From IMG/VR virus record IMGVR_UViG_3300025652_000289, positions 1-32,299 of that record: a DNA stretch of 32,299 nucleotides; one strand, 5' to 3'. The translations under genes and the position numbers were made by a program. This DNA is from a virus. Below are positions 15,240 to 22,323 of this stretch, one piece after another. The notes beneath the pieces were generated by a model. The model did not search any database, was not told the origin of the DNA, and saw only the letters and a program-made list of their open reading frames with translations. Position 1 is the stretch's first letter; every line of letters starts with the position of its first letter.

Positions 15240-15378
15240 AAAATGTAAAATTTGTGATAACGATTATGTGTATATTGGAACAGCACAAAATGGTTATATG
15301 TGGTATTGTAGAAAATGTAAATATATAGACTTAAAAAAGACAAATAATGGACAAAAAACAACTCAAAAAGGAATTTAA
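15226..15378 (+). CDS. Zinc-ribbon small protein
   Basis: 50 residues from the ATG at 15226, overlapping the terL stop by 14 bases. CKIC (C7, C10) and CRKC (C28, C31) form a two-knuckle zinc ribbon; the rest is basic (KYIDLKKTNNGQK). Such mini zinc ribbons usually bind nucleic acid or a polymerase. First of a run of small unknown genes. Confidence 0.68.
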   Translation: MQYNKKCKICDNDYVYIGTAQNGYMWYCRKCKYIDLKKTNNGQKTTQKGI

Positions 15379-15571
15379 TAATCAACCTACTTTAAAAGAT
15401 AAAAGATTATTTGCATTAAAATATGTAGAGAATGAAAATCATAAAGAAATGCTTAAGTATGAAAAACTCTCACATTTTTCTATTCATTGTTTATTTTATA
15501 TGTTTTTAGGAGAAAAATACACTCAAAAAAGAACATACGTTGCTAAACAAAAAAAACAAAGAAGTTTTTAA
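15347..15571 (+). CDS. Hypothetical basic protein
   Basis: 74 residues, starting 32 bases before the zinc-ribbon stop in another frame. Highly basic N- and C-termini with a central aromatic segment (KLSHFSIHCLFYMFLGEK, 44-61). No family recognised. Its end abuts the promoter region at 15574. Confidence 0.6.
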   Translation: MDKKQLKKEFNNQPTLKDKRLFALKYVENENHKEMLKYEKLSHFSIHCLFYMFLGEKYTQKRTYVAKQKKQRSF

Positions 15572-15573
15572 TA

Positions 15574-15605
15574 GTTGCCTATTTAATATATTTTATATAT
15601 ATTTG
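15574..15605 (+). promoter_or_regulatory. Promoter of small-gene island, copy 1
   Basis: GTTG (15574-15577), a 20-base spacer and TATATTTG (15598-15605), 24 bases before the ATG at 15630. The -33 region shares the 13-mer ATAGTTGCCTATT (15571-15583) with the promoter at 16526. Confidence 0.78.
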
Positions 15606-15629
15606 TTATATAATATTAAAACAGACATT

Positions 15630-15782
15630 ATGAAATTAACATTTGAAGAAACCTCAGCATTAATTGATGTTGAAGCAACATTAAAAATGCTATTAACAGC
15701 AGACAATTTAAAAACATATCAAAAAGAATGGTGTGTAAAATCTTATAAAAACATAGTTAACTTTAGGCATCAACACGAATAA
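15630..15782 (+). CDS. Small acidic/helical protein, unknown
   Basis: 50 residues from the ATG at 15630; an in-frame TTG 90 bases upstream would place the promoter inside the gene and is rejected. Helical: FEETSALIDVEATLKMLLTA, then W32CVKSYKN. First gene behind the island promoter, hence probably early and well expressed. No family recognised. Confidence 0.68.
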   Translation: MKLTFEETSALIDVEATLKMLLTADNLKTYQKEWCVKSYKNIVNFRHQHE

Positions 15783-15783
15783 T

Positions 15784-16062
15784 ATGGGAACATCAAAAGA
15801 CAATTTAATAGACGAAATAGATAAGTTAAAAAAAGAATTAGCAACAGCTAAAAAACATACTTATATATATGAGACAAACTCTTTACATTGTAATGATGGA
15901 GAATTATATATTTATTATGGTAATGAAGATAATTGTTTAGTTTTTAACGTAGAACAATTGTATAAAGATTTACCTTTTATAATAACACAGGTTGTCAAAG
16001 AACAAAATAAAATGCAAAAAATGTATTTAGATTTAATAAAAGAATCAATTAAAGAAATATAA
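15784..16062 (+). CDS. Hypothetical protein with N-terminal coiled coil
   Basis: 92 residues: coiled-coil start (NLIDEIDKLKKELATAKK), central beta segment (YETNSLHCNDGELYIYYGNE), helical end. No membrane segment. Two bases after the previous stop and one base before the next start, so it is in the same operon. No recognised family. Confidence 0.68.
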   Translation: MGTSKDNLIDEIDKLKKELATAKKHTYIYETNSLHCNDGELYIYYGNEDNCLVFNVEQLYKDLPFIITQVVKEQNKMQKMYLDLIKESIKEI

Positions 16063-16063
16063 T

Positions 16064-16267
16064 ATGAAAACAAATAAAATAGTAAGACCAATGCACAAAT
16101 TTGGTAATTTATTAAAAGATTTATTTCATCCTAAAGATACTAGGCATTTTTGGGTAAGAGTAAAAGATTATGCAAAAACAAAAGAGGAAAAAGAAGAATT
16201 TATATTTGCAATAATAGAACTTTTAAACCAAAGAATTAAAATAGATGGACAAGATACAAAATACTAA
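16064..16267 (+). CDS. Hypothetical basic protein
   Basis: 67 residues with WVRVKDYAKTKEEKEEFIFA (29-48) followed by a helix. It overlaps the following gene by 23 bases. No recognised family; basic and probably cytoplasmic. Confidence 0.65.
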   Translation: MKTNKIVRPMHKFGNLLKDLFHPKDTRHFWVRVKDYAKTKEEKEEFIFAIIELLNQRIKIDGQDTKY

Positions 16268-16526
16268 AGACCTTTCTTTTTACAATAACGCTATATTATT
16301 TACTAAATTATTAAATAAAAAAGTAAACAAAAATATAGATGATGAGGAGTTAAAATTAATGCAAACATTATTGATTGACATATTCTTTTATGTAAACAAC
16401 CTACAAACACATTTAGCAAATTGTAAAGTTGAAAATAGCAAATATAGAGAACAACGTAACGATGCTTTATTAATAGCAGATGAATTAAGAGAGGAGATTG
16501 AATGGTCAGAAAACCATCAGTTATAG
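16245..16526 (+). CDS. Hypothetical helical protein
   Basis: 93 residues, almost entirely helical, with DDEELKLMQTLLIDIFFYVN in the middle and a charged coiled-coil C-terminus (DELREEIEWSENHQL). It ends at the second island promoter. No recognised family. Confidence 0.68.
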   Translation: MDKIQNTKDLSFYNNAILFTKLLNKKVNKNIDDEELKLMQTLLIDIFFYVNNLQTHLANCKVENSKYREQRNDALLIADELREEIEWSENHQL

Positions 16527-16557
16527 TTGCCTATTAAGTATATATTTTGTATATTTG
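16526..16557 (+). promoter_or_regulatory. Promoter of small-gene island, copy 2
   Basis: GTTG (16526-16529), a 20-base spacer and TATATTTG (16550-16557), 28 bases before the ATG at 16586. Carries the same ATAGTTGCCTATT 13-mer (16523-16535) as the promoter at 15574. Confidence 0.78.
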
Positions 16558-16585
16558 ATTTATATTAATAATTAAAACAAACAAA

Positions 16586-16771
16586 ATGAAAAACTTTAAC
16601 GTAAAATTAACTAGACAAGAATTAATTATCTTACAAGATTTAGTATGTCAAGAAAAAAGCAAATTAGCAAATAATGCCTTTATTTCAGATGAATATACAG
16701 TTGTATCTAATTTAAACACAAGATTTAAATCTAAATTAAATAAACATTACGGATTTAAAATAAATAATTAA
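16586..16771 (+). CDS. Hypothetical small protein
   Basis: 61 residues, basic and helical: NVKLTRQELIILQDLVCQEK at 4-23, then a Ser/Asn-rich middle and RFKSKLNKHYGFKINN. First gene after the second island promoter. The helical N-terminus resembles small antirepressor-like or DNA mimic peptides only superficially. No family recognised. Confidence 0.65.
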   Translation: MKNFNVKLTRQELIILQDLVCQEKSKLANNAFISDEYTVVSNLNTRFKSKLNKHYGFKINN

Positions 16772-16781
16772 AACTTAATAA

Positions 16782-16886
16782 ATGATTAGAAAATTCTTAC
16801 AACAAGACCCAAACAATTGGAAATGGCTAATTTGCTTTTATGCTTTAGCTTTTATAATAACTATAATATTAACTATAAAAATATGA
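16782..16886 (+). CDS. Tiny TM protein (34 aa)
   Basis: 34 residues: basic/polar head (MIRKFLQQDPNNWKW), then a hydrophobic helix (LICFYALAFIITIILTI) to the end. Stop and next start overlap by ATGA. A membrane-acting early peptide, for example in superinfection exclusion, is conceivable but unproven. Confidence 0.6.
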   Translation: MIRKFLQQDPNNWKWLICFYALAFIITIILTIKI

Positions 16887-17149
16887 ATAATATATCTAAC
16901 ACAATCGAGGTTGAATACGAACATTTTTTATTAGAAGTAGATTATGATTGGAGAAAAGGTAATGCAGGAGATTATTATAATCCTCCAGAACCAAACGAAA
17001 CAGACATAAAAAAGGTTATAGTAATTGGTTATATAAATGATAATGGTAATATAGATTACTTAGATACAGAGGTTGAATTTCAAATGTATGACTTATCAAA
17101 ATCCCAAATATTAGAAGAAATACAAAATGATGTAGGAAATTTTATGTAA
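16883..17149 (+). CDS. Hypothetical acidic protein
   Basis: 88 residues from the ATG at 16883, coupled by ATGA to the TM peptide; a longer reading from 16817 would bury that peptide and is rejected. Acidic and beta-rich: EYEHFLLEVDYDW (11-23) then YNPPEPNETDIKKVIVIGYI. Acidic beta proteins in phage early operons are sometimes DNA mimics; that is only a suggestion. Followed by a terminator at 17175. Confidence 0.7.
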   Translation: MNNISNTIEVEYEHFLLEVDYDWRKGNAGDYYNPPEPNETDIKKVIVIGYINDNGNIDYLDTEVEFQMYDLSKSQILEEIQNDVGNFM

Positions 17150-17174
17150 AAAATTCAGTTTGTTTGTTTAAATT

Positions 17175-17204
17175 AGGTGTTTAGAAATAGACACCTTTTT
17201 TTTT
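17175..17204 (+). terminator. Rho-independent terminator closing small-gene island
   Basis: A 9-bp stem (17175-17183 with 17188-17196, one G-T pair) with a GAAA tetraloop and nine T. It isolates the early-like island from the tail module that starts at 17239. Confidence 0.92.
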
Positions 17205-17225
17205 GATTAAATTTGAGAATTAAAT

Positions 17226-17234
17226 ACGTTATAT
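17226..17234 (+). promoter_or_regulatory. ACGTTATAT motif, copy 2 (tail module)
   Basis: ACGTTATAT ends 4 bases before the ATG at 17239, directly after a strong terminator, so a promoter is required here. No TATATTTG is present in the gap. Confidence 0.7.
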
Positions 17235-17238
17235 AGAT

Positions 17239-17889
17239 ATGGAATTAAAGTTAAATATACCAACTGAACTAAACGAAATAACATTAAAGCAATATAAAAA
17301 GTTTATTAGTATTGGTGAAAACAACCAAGACCCAAATTTTATACAGGCAAAAATGATAGAAATATTTTGTGGTGTTAGCCATAAATTTGCTACACTAATG
17401 AAATATAGTGATGTAGAAGAAATTACAGGTATGATTAATAAATTACTAATTCAACAACCTAAATTAGTAACCACCTTTAAAATGGATGGTATTGAATATG
17501 GCTTTATTCCTGATTTAGATGATATGACTTTAGGAGAGTATATTGATTTAGATACTTATACAGGAGACAACAATAATATAGAGGTTGCTATGAATGTTTT
17601 ATATAGACCAATTGTTACAAAACTTAAAAACAAATACGTAATTGAAAAATATAATCCTGATAATAGAGATAAAATGTTAAATATGCCAATGGATGCTGTT
17701 GTTAGTTCATTGTTTTTTTTTCTGAATTTAGGACTGGAGTTGTCGGAAATTACCCTGAGTTATTTGAACAAACCACAGAAAATCAATTCGGTGGAGTACA
17801 AAATTTTGCGAGAAAATATGGCTGGTATCAGTCACTTTTTGCCTTATCTGGAGGAGACGTTATCAGAATTAAAAATATCACTGAATTAA
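17239..17889 (+). CDS. Tail assembly chaperone (gpG-like), frame-0 product
   Basis: 216 residues. N-terminus LNIPTELNEITLKQYKKF is typical of Bacteroidetes tail chaperone genes; the middle has a conserved-looking GFIPDLDDMTLGEYIDLD (89-106). At residues 159-161 (FFF) a run of nine T lies just before an alternative frame. Reading on in frame 0 yields 55 more residues; the -1 frame yields a longer product ending at 17975. Bases after the slippery run are richer in G/C and use codons such as CTG, GAG and TCG that are rare elsewhere, as expected for double coding. Role: binds tape measure during tail assembly. Confidence 0.82.
   Translation: MELKLNIPTELNEITLKQYKKFISIGENNQDPNFIQAKMIEIFCGVSHKFATLMKYSDVEEITGMINKLLIQQPKLVTTFKMDGIEYGFIPDLDDMTLGEYIDLDTYTGDNNNIEVAMNVLYRPIVTKLKNKYVIEKYNPDNRDKMLNMPMDAVVSSLFFFLNLGLELSEITLSYLNKPQKINSVEYKILRENMAGISHFLPYLEETLSELKISLN
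17713..17721 (+). other. Slippery T9 run for -1 frameshift
   Basis: Nine consecutive T starting on a codon boundary, giving T TTT TTT in frame 0 and allowing a -1 slip. Downstream, the -1 frame is open to the stop at 17973-17975, which overlaps the next ATG (17972) as ATGA. Confidence 0.75.
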
Positions 17890-17975
17890 AATTCCACGAA
17901 TGTTTTTTAATGTTAGCATTTATGAAAGATAAAAACGAATTAGAACAAAGAGAACTTAAAAAAAAATTTAAATGA
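17721..17975 (+). CDS. Tail chaperone -1 frameshift extension (gpT-like)
   Basis: 84 residues in the -1 frame, with no own start codon: SEFRTGVVGNYPELFEQ, then NFARKYGWYQSLFALSGGDV, then HECFLMLAFMKDKNELE and a lysine-rich end. The 'YGWYQSLFAL...GD' core matches a family normally found right after this tail gene in Bacteroidetes phages. Fused to residues 1-161 it gives a product of about 245 residues, the counterpart of lambda gpGT, which links tape measure to tail tube. The ATGA overlap with the next gene supports use of this frame. Confidence 0.78.
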   Translation, partial: SEFRTGVVGNYPELFEQTTENQFGGVQNFARKYGWYQSLFALSGGDVIRIKNITELKFHECFLMLAFMKDKNELEQRELKKKFK

Positions 17976-18442
17976 GCCAACAAGGTAGTAGGGCATTTTA
18001 TAATGTTACAGAAACAATTAAAACACAATTATTAGCAGATATTAATGTTAATACAGTCACCACAGGAGATATAACAGAGGTTGATTTACAAAAACAAACC
18101 ATATTTCCATTATCACATATTATGGTTAATAACGTATCACAAGAGGATGGTGTATTAAGGTTTAATGTTAGTATTATGTCAATGGATATAGTTGACCAAA
18201 GTAAAGAAATTACAGTTGATATTTTTGAGGGTAACAATAATTTACAAGATATACTAAATACACAATTGTCTGTTTTAAATAAATTAACACAAATATTAAG
18301 AGGTGGTACTTTGCATTTTGATAAATACCAATTAGATGGTAATCCAAATATTGAGCCATTTTATGATAGGTTTGAAAATGAATTGGCAGGTTGGACAGCT
18401 TCAATGGATATTTTAATTTATAATGATATAAGTATTTGCTAA
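17972..18442 (+). CDS. Tail completion/terminator-like protein
   Basis: 156 residues: NVTETIKTQLLADINVNTVT (11-30), then QKQTIFPLSHIMVNNV, then repeated strands (RFNVSIMSMDIVDQ) and a final strand pair. The short alpha/beta fold with N-terminal helix and paired strands resembles tail terminator proteins (lambda gpU/minor tail Z class), and the position after the tail chaperone fits. The stop overlaps the next start by TAATG. The family name is inferred, as I recognise the sequence only as a recurrent flavophage structural gene. Confidence 0.65.
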   Translation: MSQQGSRAFYNVTETIKTQLLADINVNTVTTGDITEVDLQKQTIFPLSHIMVNNVSQEDGVLRFNVSIMSMDIVDQSKEITVDIFEGNNNLQDILNTQLSVLNKLTQILRGGTLHFDKYQLDGNPNIEPFYDRFENELAGWTASMDILIYNDISIC

Positions 18443-19035
18443 TGAAATTAGAAGAATTAAATAAAATGTTTAATGATTTTGGTAAATATATGGTTACTGA
18501 ATCACAAAAAAACCTACAAACAGATAAAAAAGGAGGAGGTCCTTTATATAATTCTATTACTTATGATGTGGATGATAGTAATGGTAAATTTGTATTTACT
18601 TTTTCAATGCAAGATTATGGAGAATTTCAAGACAAAGGTGTAAAAGGTGCTGACCCTGATAAATTATCACCAAATGCACAAATAAAAGGACAACAAGCAC
18701 CAAATTCACCATATAGGTTTGGTAGTGGTAGTGCAAAGGGTACTTGGAAAACATTTGTTCAAAGTGTAGCTGCTTGGGCGCAAATTAAAAATATAAGATT
18801 AAGACAATATAAAACAGTAAATGGTGTAAGGAAATCTACAGGTAAATTTGCTAAAGGTAATTATGAATCTATTGGTTATGTAATTGCTAAAAATATTTAT
18901 AATAGAGGATTAAAACCATCATTTTTTTATACCAAACCTTTTAATAAAGCATTTGAACAATTACCAGACGAGCTTTTTGAATCATTTGCTATTGATGTAG
19001 AACACGGATTTAATGAACAAATAAATAAAAAATAA
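18442..19035 (+). CDS. Structural protein, possible HK97 gp10-like connector
   Basis: 197 residues from the ATG at 18442, two codons after a TTG in the same frame; the TAATG overlap decides the start. GEFQDKGVKGADPDKLSPN (57-75) and AKNIYNRGLKPSFFY near residues 152-166 are reminiscent of gp10/tail-completion proteins, which often contain 'Y...F.D.G..G....R.FF'. Its role would be closing the head-tail joint or tail end. The stop overlaps the next start by one base. Confidence 0.6.
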   Translation: MKLEELNKMFNDFGKYMVTESQKNLQTDKKGGGPLYNSITYDVDDSNGKFVFTFSMQDYGEFQDKGVKGADPDKLSPNAQIKGQQAPNSPYRFGSGSAKGTWKTFVQSVAAWAQIKNIRLRQYKTVNGVRKSTGKFAKGNYESIGYVIAKNIYNRGLKPSFFYTKPFNKAFEQLPDELFESFAIDVEHGFNEQINKK

Positions 19036-20063
19036 TGGCAAATAGATTACTTAGAAGTCCACAATATATTACACAAACAGCAAACTCAACAGTTTTGTCG
19101 GTTGTATTAAAAATAACTATTGATGGTACGTTAAGATATACTTTAATAAAATCAGCAAGTATAAATGTACCTGTTTTATTTGAATGGGCTGAATTAGCAA
19201 GAGATTATTTAGATATTACTTATACAGGAACACCATCAACACAAGTTGCTTTTCCAATAGGATTAGATTTAAGATTCTACGATGGAGTTAATGGTACAGG
19301 TACACAAGTTGGATTTACATATTCAGAAAATCATAATGGCTTTGATGGTTATGGAACTTTTTATGAAGAAGCAAATCCTAATATGAGTACAACTGAATTT
19401 CCTGCAATTTCAAACTATACACAATCAGGTAGTTCATCTTTGGGTGTTAAAACATATACTATGTATGCTCCTAAAAATGTAGAGCTTTATGTTCCAAGTA
19501 TTTTAAATGGTACAGTAGTTTATAATGCATCAGGATATAATACAACATCTGTTGTTATAAATGGAACAACTGTAACAATAAATAGAATAGATTGTACTAA
19601 ATATACCTCTAGCTATGGTTATACTGAACTTAATGGGTCATCAGTAGGTTTTAAAGTTAGCTTTATTAATAAGTATGGTGCAATACAAAGTGAGTTTTTT
19701 ACATTAAAAGCTATAAGAGATATAAAAGCAAAAAAGAAAACATATAATTCAAATATTATAAGTTCTACAGGTACTTATTCTGTAAACGCACATACTAAAC
19801 AAAATTATAATATAAATGCAATACAATCAATTACATTAAATTCTTTTTATGTTCCTGAATATTATAGCGAGGTTTATTCTGAAATGTTATTATCTGAAAA
19901 AGTTTGGGTTCGTTATAGAGAAAAATCAACAGGTAATTTTATTACAATTCCAATAAATATAAAGGGTAATAATATGACTTATAAAAACAATATAAATGAT
20001 AAATTAATACAATTTGAATTTAATTTTGATATGTCCTTTGATTATATAAACAATATTAGATAA
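19035..20063 (+). CDS. Beta-rich tail/baseplate structural protein
   Basis: 342 residues, rich in Thr, Ser, Tyr and Asn, with no charged coiled coil or membrane segment: many short strands as in baseplate or fibre-attachment proteins (VLFEWAELARDYLDITY, 47-63). I cannot assign a family. Position between completion proteins and the large 20063 protein, with one-base overlaps at each end, places it in the tail module. Confidence 0.6.
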   Translation: MANRLLRSPQYITQTANSTVLSVVLKITIDGTLRYTLIKSASINVPVLFEWAELARDYLDITYTGTPSTQVAFPIGLDLRFYDGVNGTGTQVGFTYSENHNGFDGYGTFYEEANPNMSTTEFPAISNYTQSGSSSLGVKTYTMYAPKNVELYVPSILNGTVVYNASGYNTTSVVINGTTVTINRIDCTKYTSSYGYTELNGSSVGFKVSFINKYGAIQSEFFTLKAIRDIKAKKKTYNSNIISSTGTYSVNAHTKQNYNINAIQSITLNSFYVPEYYSEVYSEMLLSEKVWVRYREKSTGNFITIPINIKGNNMTYKNNINDKLIQFEFNFDMSFDYINNIR

Positions 20064-22186
20064 TGCAAAAATTACAATTATATATTGGTGGTGAAAGAAT
20101 AGATTTGTTTAAAGATGAACAGGTTTCATTTAATCAATCAATCCAAAATATAAAAGACCCTGCAAAGATATTTACAGAGTTTACTCAAACATTTAATGTA
20201 CCAGCTTCAAAAGGCAATAATAAAATTTTTAAGCATTATTATAATTATAATATTACTGGTGGTTTTGATGCAAGGAATAAAGTAGATAGTTTAATAGAAT
20301 TAAATAATGTTTCTTATAAACAAGGTTATATTAAATTAGAGGGCGTTGATTTAAAAGTAAATAAACCTTATTCTTATCGTATTACATTTTTTGGTGAAAC
20401 AGTAAGTTTAAAAGATTTAATAGGCGATGATAAATTAGGTAAATTATCAAAATTATCTGATTATGATTTAACCTACAATTCAACTAATATAAAAGCTAAA
20501 CTACAAAGTGGTACTGATATTATCACACCTTTAATTACATCAGGCGCAAGTGATGCTGATGATGATGTTACTAATCATTCGAGATTATTTTATAACTCTT
20601 TGACACACGGTACAAATAATGGGAATTTATATTGGCATACCGGAGGTGGTACAAATGCAAATGGTGTTTTATGGTCAGATTTAAAATATGCTTTAAAAAT
20701 TAGAAGAATAATAGAAGCCATAGAAAATCAATATGTTGGCATAGAATTTACAGATGATTTTTTTACCTCTACCAATACTGTATATGAAAATCTTTATATG
20801 TGGTTACATAGAAAAAAAGGTAATGTACAACAAGCATCACAAGTATTAGAATTTCCTACTTTGGTTAATGGTTTTGGATTACCAATACAATTTACCACTA
20901 TGTTAAATGGTACCTCATTAGAAGTTTATTCATCTTGTAATCCCTACAATTCAAGTGTTCCTTGTCCTAACACCTCTTTACCATCAATTCAACAAGAACT
21001 ACAACTTACAACCACATCTAGTGTAGGTTATACTGTAGTAATAAATCGTAATGGTTCGGTATGGGCAACAATACCAAATTTGACAGGCACACAAAGTTTA
21101 GATGAGGGAGATATGGGGGTTATGGATGAAGCAAGTTATACAATAACTATTATTACAACACAAAATATAACATTTTCTAATATAGAATGGAATTTATCAG
21201 GTTTTTTTAGTGGTTCTGGTTGGAGTGAAACATATCAAACAGGTAGTTTTACTGCTACTGCTGATTTTGAGTTTATTATACAGCAACAAATACCAGATAT
21301 GAAAATTATAGATTTTTTAACAGGTATATTTCGTATGTTTAATTTAACAGCATTTTATGTTAGCGACCCACAGGATTCAGATTTTGGTAAAATTAAAGTA
21401 CAAAAGTTAGATGATTTTTATGCAGCAGGTACAAGTTATGATATAAGCGAATATGTAGATACTAATACAAGTAAAATTAATATAGCATTACCATATAAAG
21501 AAATAAATTTCACTTATAAAGGCACAGGTACTTTGTTAGCTAAACAATACAAACAATTACAAGGTAAATCTTGGGGTGCTGAACAATTTGCAGGTAATTC
21601 CACAGTAGGTAATAATTTTGATGCTCCAAATCCTAAATATGATGTTGTTTTACCTTTTGAACATATGCAAATGGAAAGGTTGGTTGATGGAAACCCATCT
21701 ACACCAAATCAAACAACAATACAATATGGTTTTTTTGTTGATGATAATTTAGAAGCATATTATGGTGACCCTTTACTTTTTTATCCAATATTACAAACAT
21801 CAACCACATATCCAATCTCATTTTTAGATGACCTTCAAGGTACACATAGTAAATTAACCTCTTATTATATACCTAGTAATAGTGTAAGTATTAATTCATC
21901 TGTAAGTGCTAAAAATATTAATTTTTATTTAGAAACAAATGAGTATACTTTAGATTCATCTTTTAATGAAACATTATTTTATGAAAACTATTTAACATAC
22001 ATACAAGACATATTTAATAGTAAAAGAAGAATAATAAAATTAACTGCTTATTTACCTTTAAAAATTATTTATAAATTAAATATGAATGATAAGCTAATTA
22101 TAAATAACCAAAATTTTACTATAAACACTATTAACACTAATTTGATTACAGGTAAAAGTTCAATAGAATTATTAAACGATTTATGA
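20063..22186 (+). CDS. Large tail/baseplate protein
   Basis: 707 residues. N-terminal LQLYIGGERIDLFKDEQVSF and FTEFTQTFNVPASKGNNKIF (39-58), followed by HYYNYNITGGFDARN, is a signature I associate with the largest structural protein of flavophage tails. Central IPDMKIIDFLTGIFRMFN (about 412-429) recalls the recurrent 'distal tail/baseplate hub' helix. C-terminal ~100 residues are beta-rich (LPLKIIYKLNMNDKLIINNQ). It is probably a distal tail or baseplate hub protein. Encoded just upstream of a 46-residue gene and the tape measure. Confidence 0.65.
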   Translation: MQKLQLYIGGERIDLFKDEQVSFNQSIQNIKDPAKIFTEFTQTFNVPASKGNNKIFKHYYNYNITGGFDARNKVDSLIELNNVSYKQGYIKLEGVDLKVNKPYSYRITFFGETVSLKDLIGDDKLGKLSKLSDYDLTYNSTNIKAKLQSGTDIITPLITSGASDADDDVTNHSRLFYNSLTHGTNNGNLYWHTGGGTNANGVLWSDLKYALKIRRIIEAIENQYVGIEFTDDFFTSTNTVYENLYMWLHRKKGNVQQASQVLEFPTLVNGFGLPIQFTTMLNGTSLEVYSSCNPYNSSVPCPNTSLPSIQQELQLTTTSSVGYTVVINRNGSVWATIPNLTGTQSLDEGDMGVMDEASYTITIITTQNITFSNIEWNLSGFFSGSGWSETYQTGSFTATADFEFIIQQQIPDMKIIDFLTGIFRMFNLTAFYVSDPQDSDFGKIKVQKLDDFYAAGTSYDISEYVDTNTSKINIALPYKEINFTYKGTGTLLAKQYKQLQGKSWGAEQFAGNSTVGNNFDAPNPKYDVVLPFEHMQMERLVDGNPSTPNQTTIQYGFFVDDNLEAYYGDPLLFYPILQTSTTYPISFLDDLQGTHSKLTSYYIPSNSVSINSSVSAKNINFYLETNEYTLDSSFNETLFYENYLTYIQDIFNSKRRIIKLTAYLPLKIIYKLNMNDKLIINNQNFTINTINTNLITGKSSIELLNDL

Positions 22187-22323
22187 TAAAAAATATAATA
22201 ACATTATTAAAATTTGTTGATTACGAAACAGAGAATATTCGTATAGCAAAAGGTAAAAATAAATTAGCTACAACTTGGAAAGAAGCATTTAAACAAATAA
22301 AAGAGAATTACAATGGCAATTAA
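22183..22323 (+). CDS. Small protein before tape measure
   Basis: 46 residues, ATGA overlap with the large tail gene and 11-base overlap with the tape measure start. KFVDYETENIRIAKGKNK (10-27) then a TTWKEAFKQIKENYN tail, basic. It sits where a tail chaperone might be expected but is too short for that. No recognised family. Confidence 0.65.
   Translation: MIKNIITLLKFVDYETENIRIAKGKNKLATTWKEAFKQIKENYNGN

Noticed and set aside
16817-16882. Upstream extension of the 16883 gene
   Set aside because: Would overlap the 34-residue TM peptide; the ATGA junction at 16883 is a better start.
18127-18135. Partial reverse-strand match to the ACGTTATAT motif
   Set aside because: Only ATACGTTAT is present, on the opposite strand inside a gene and not near a start codon.
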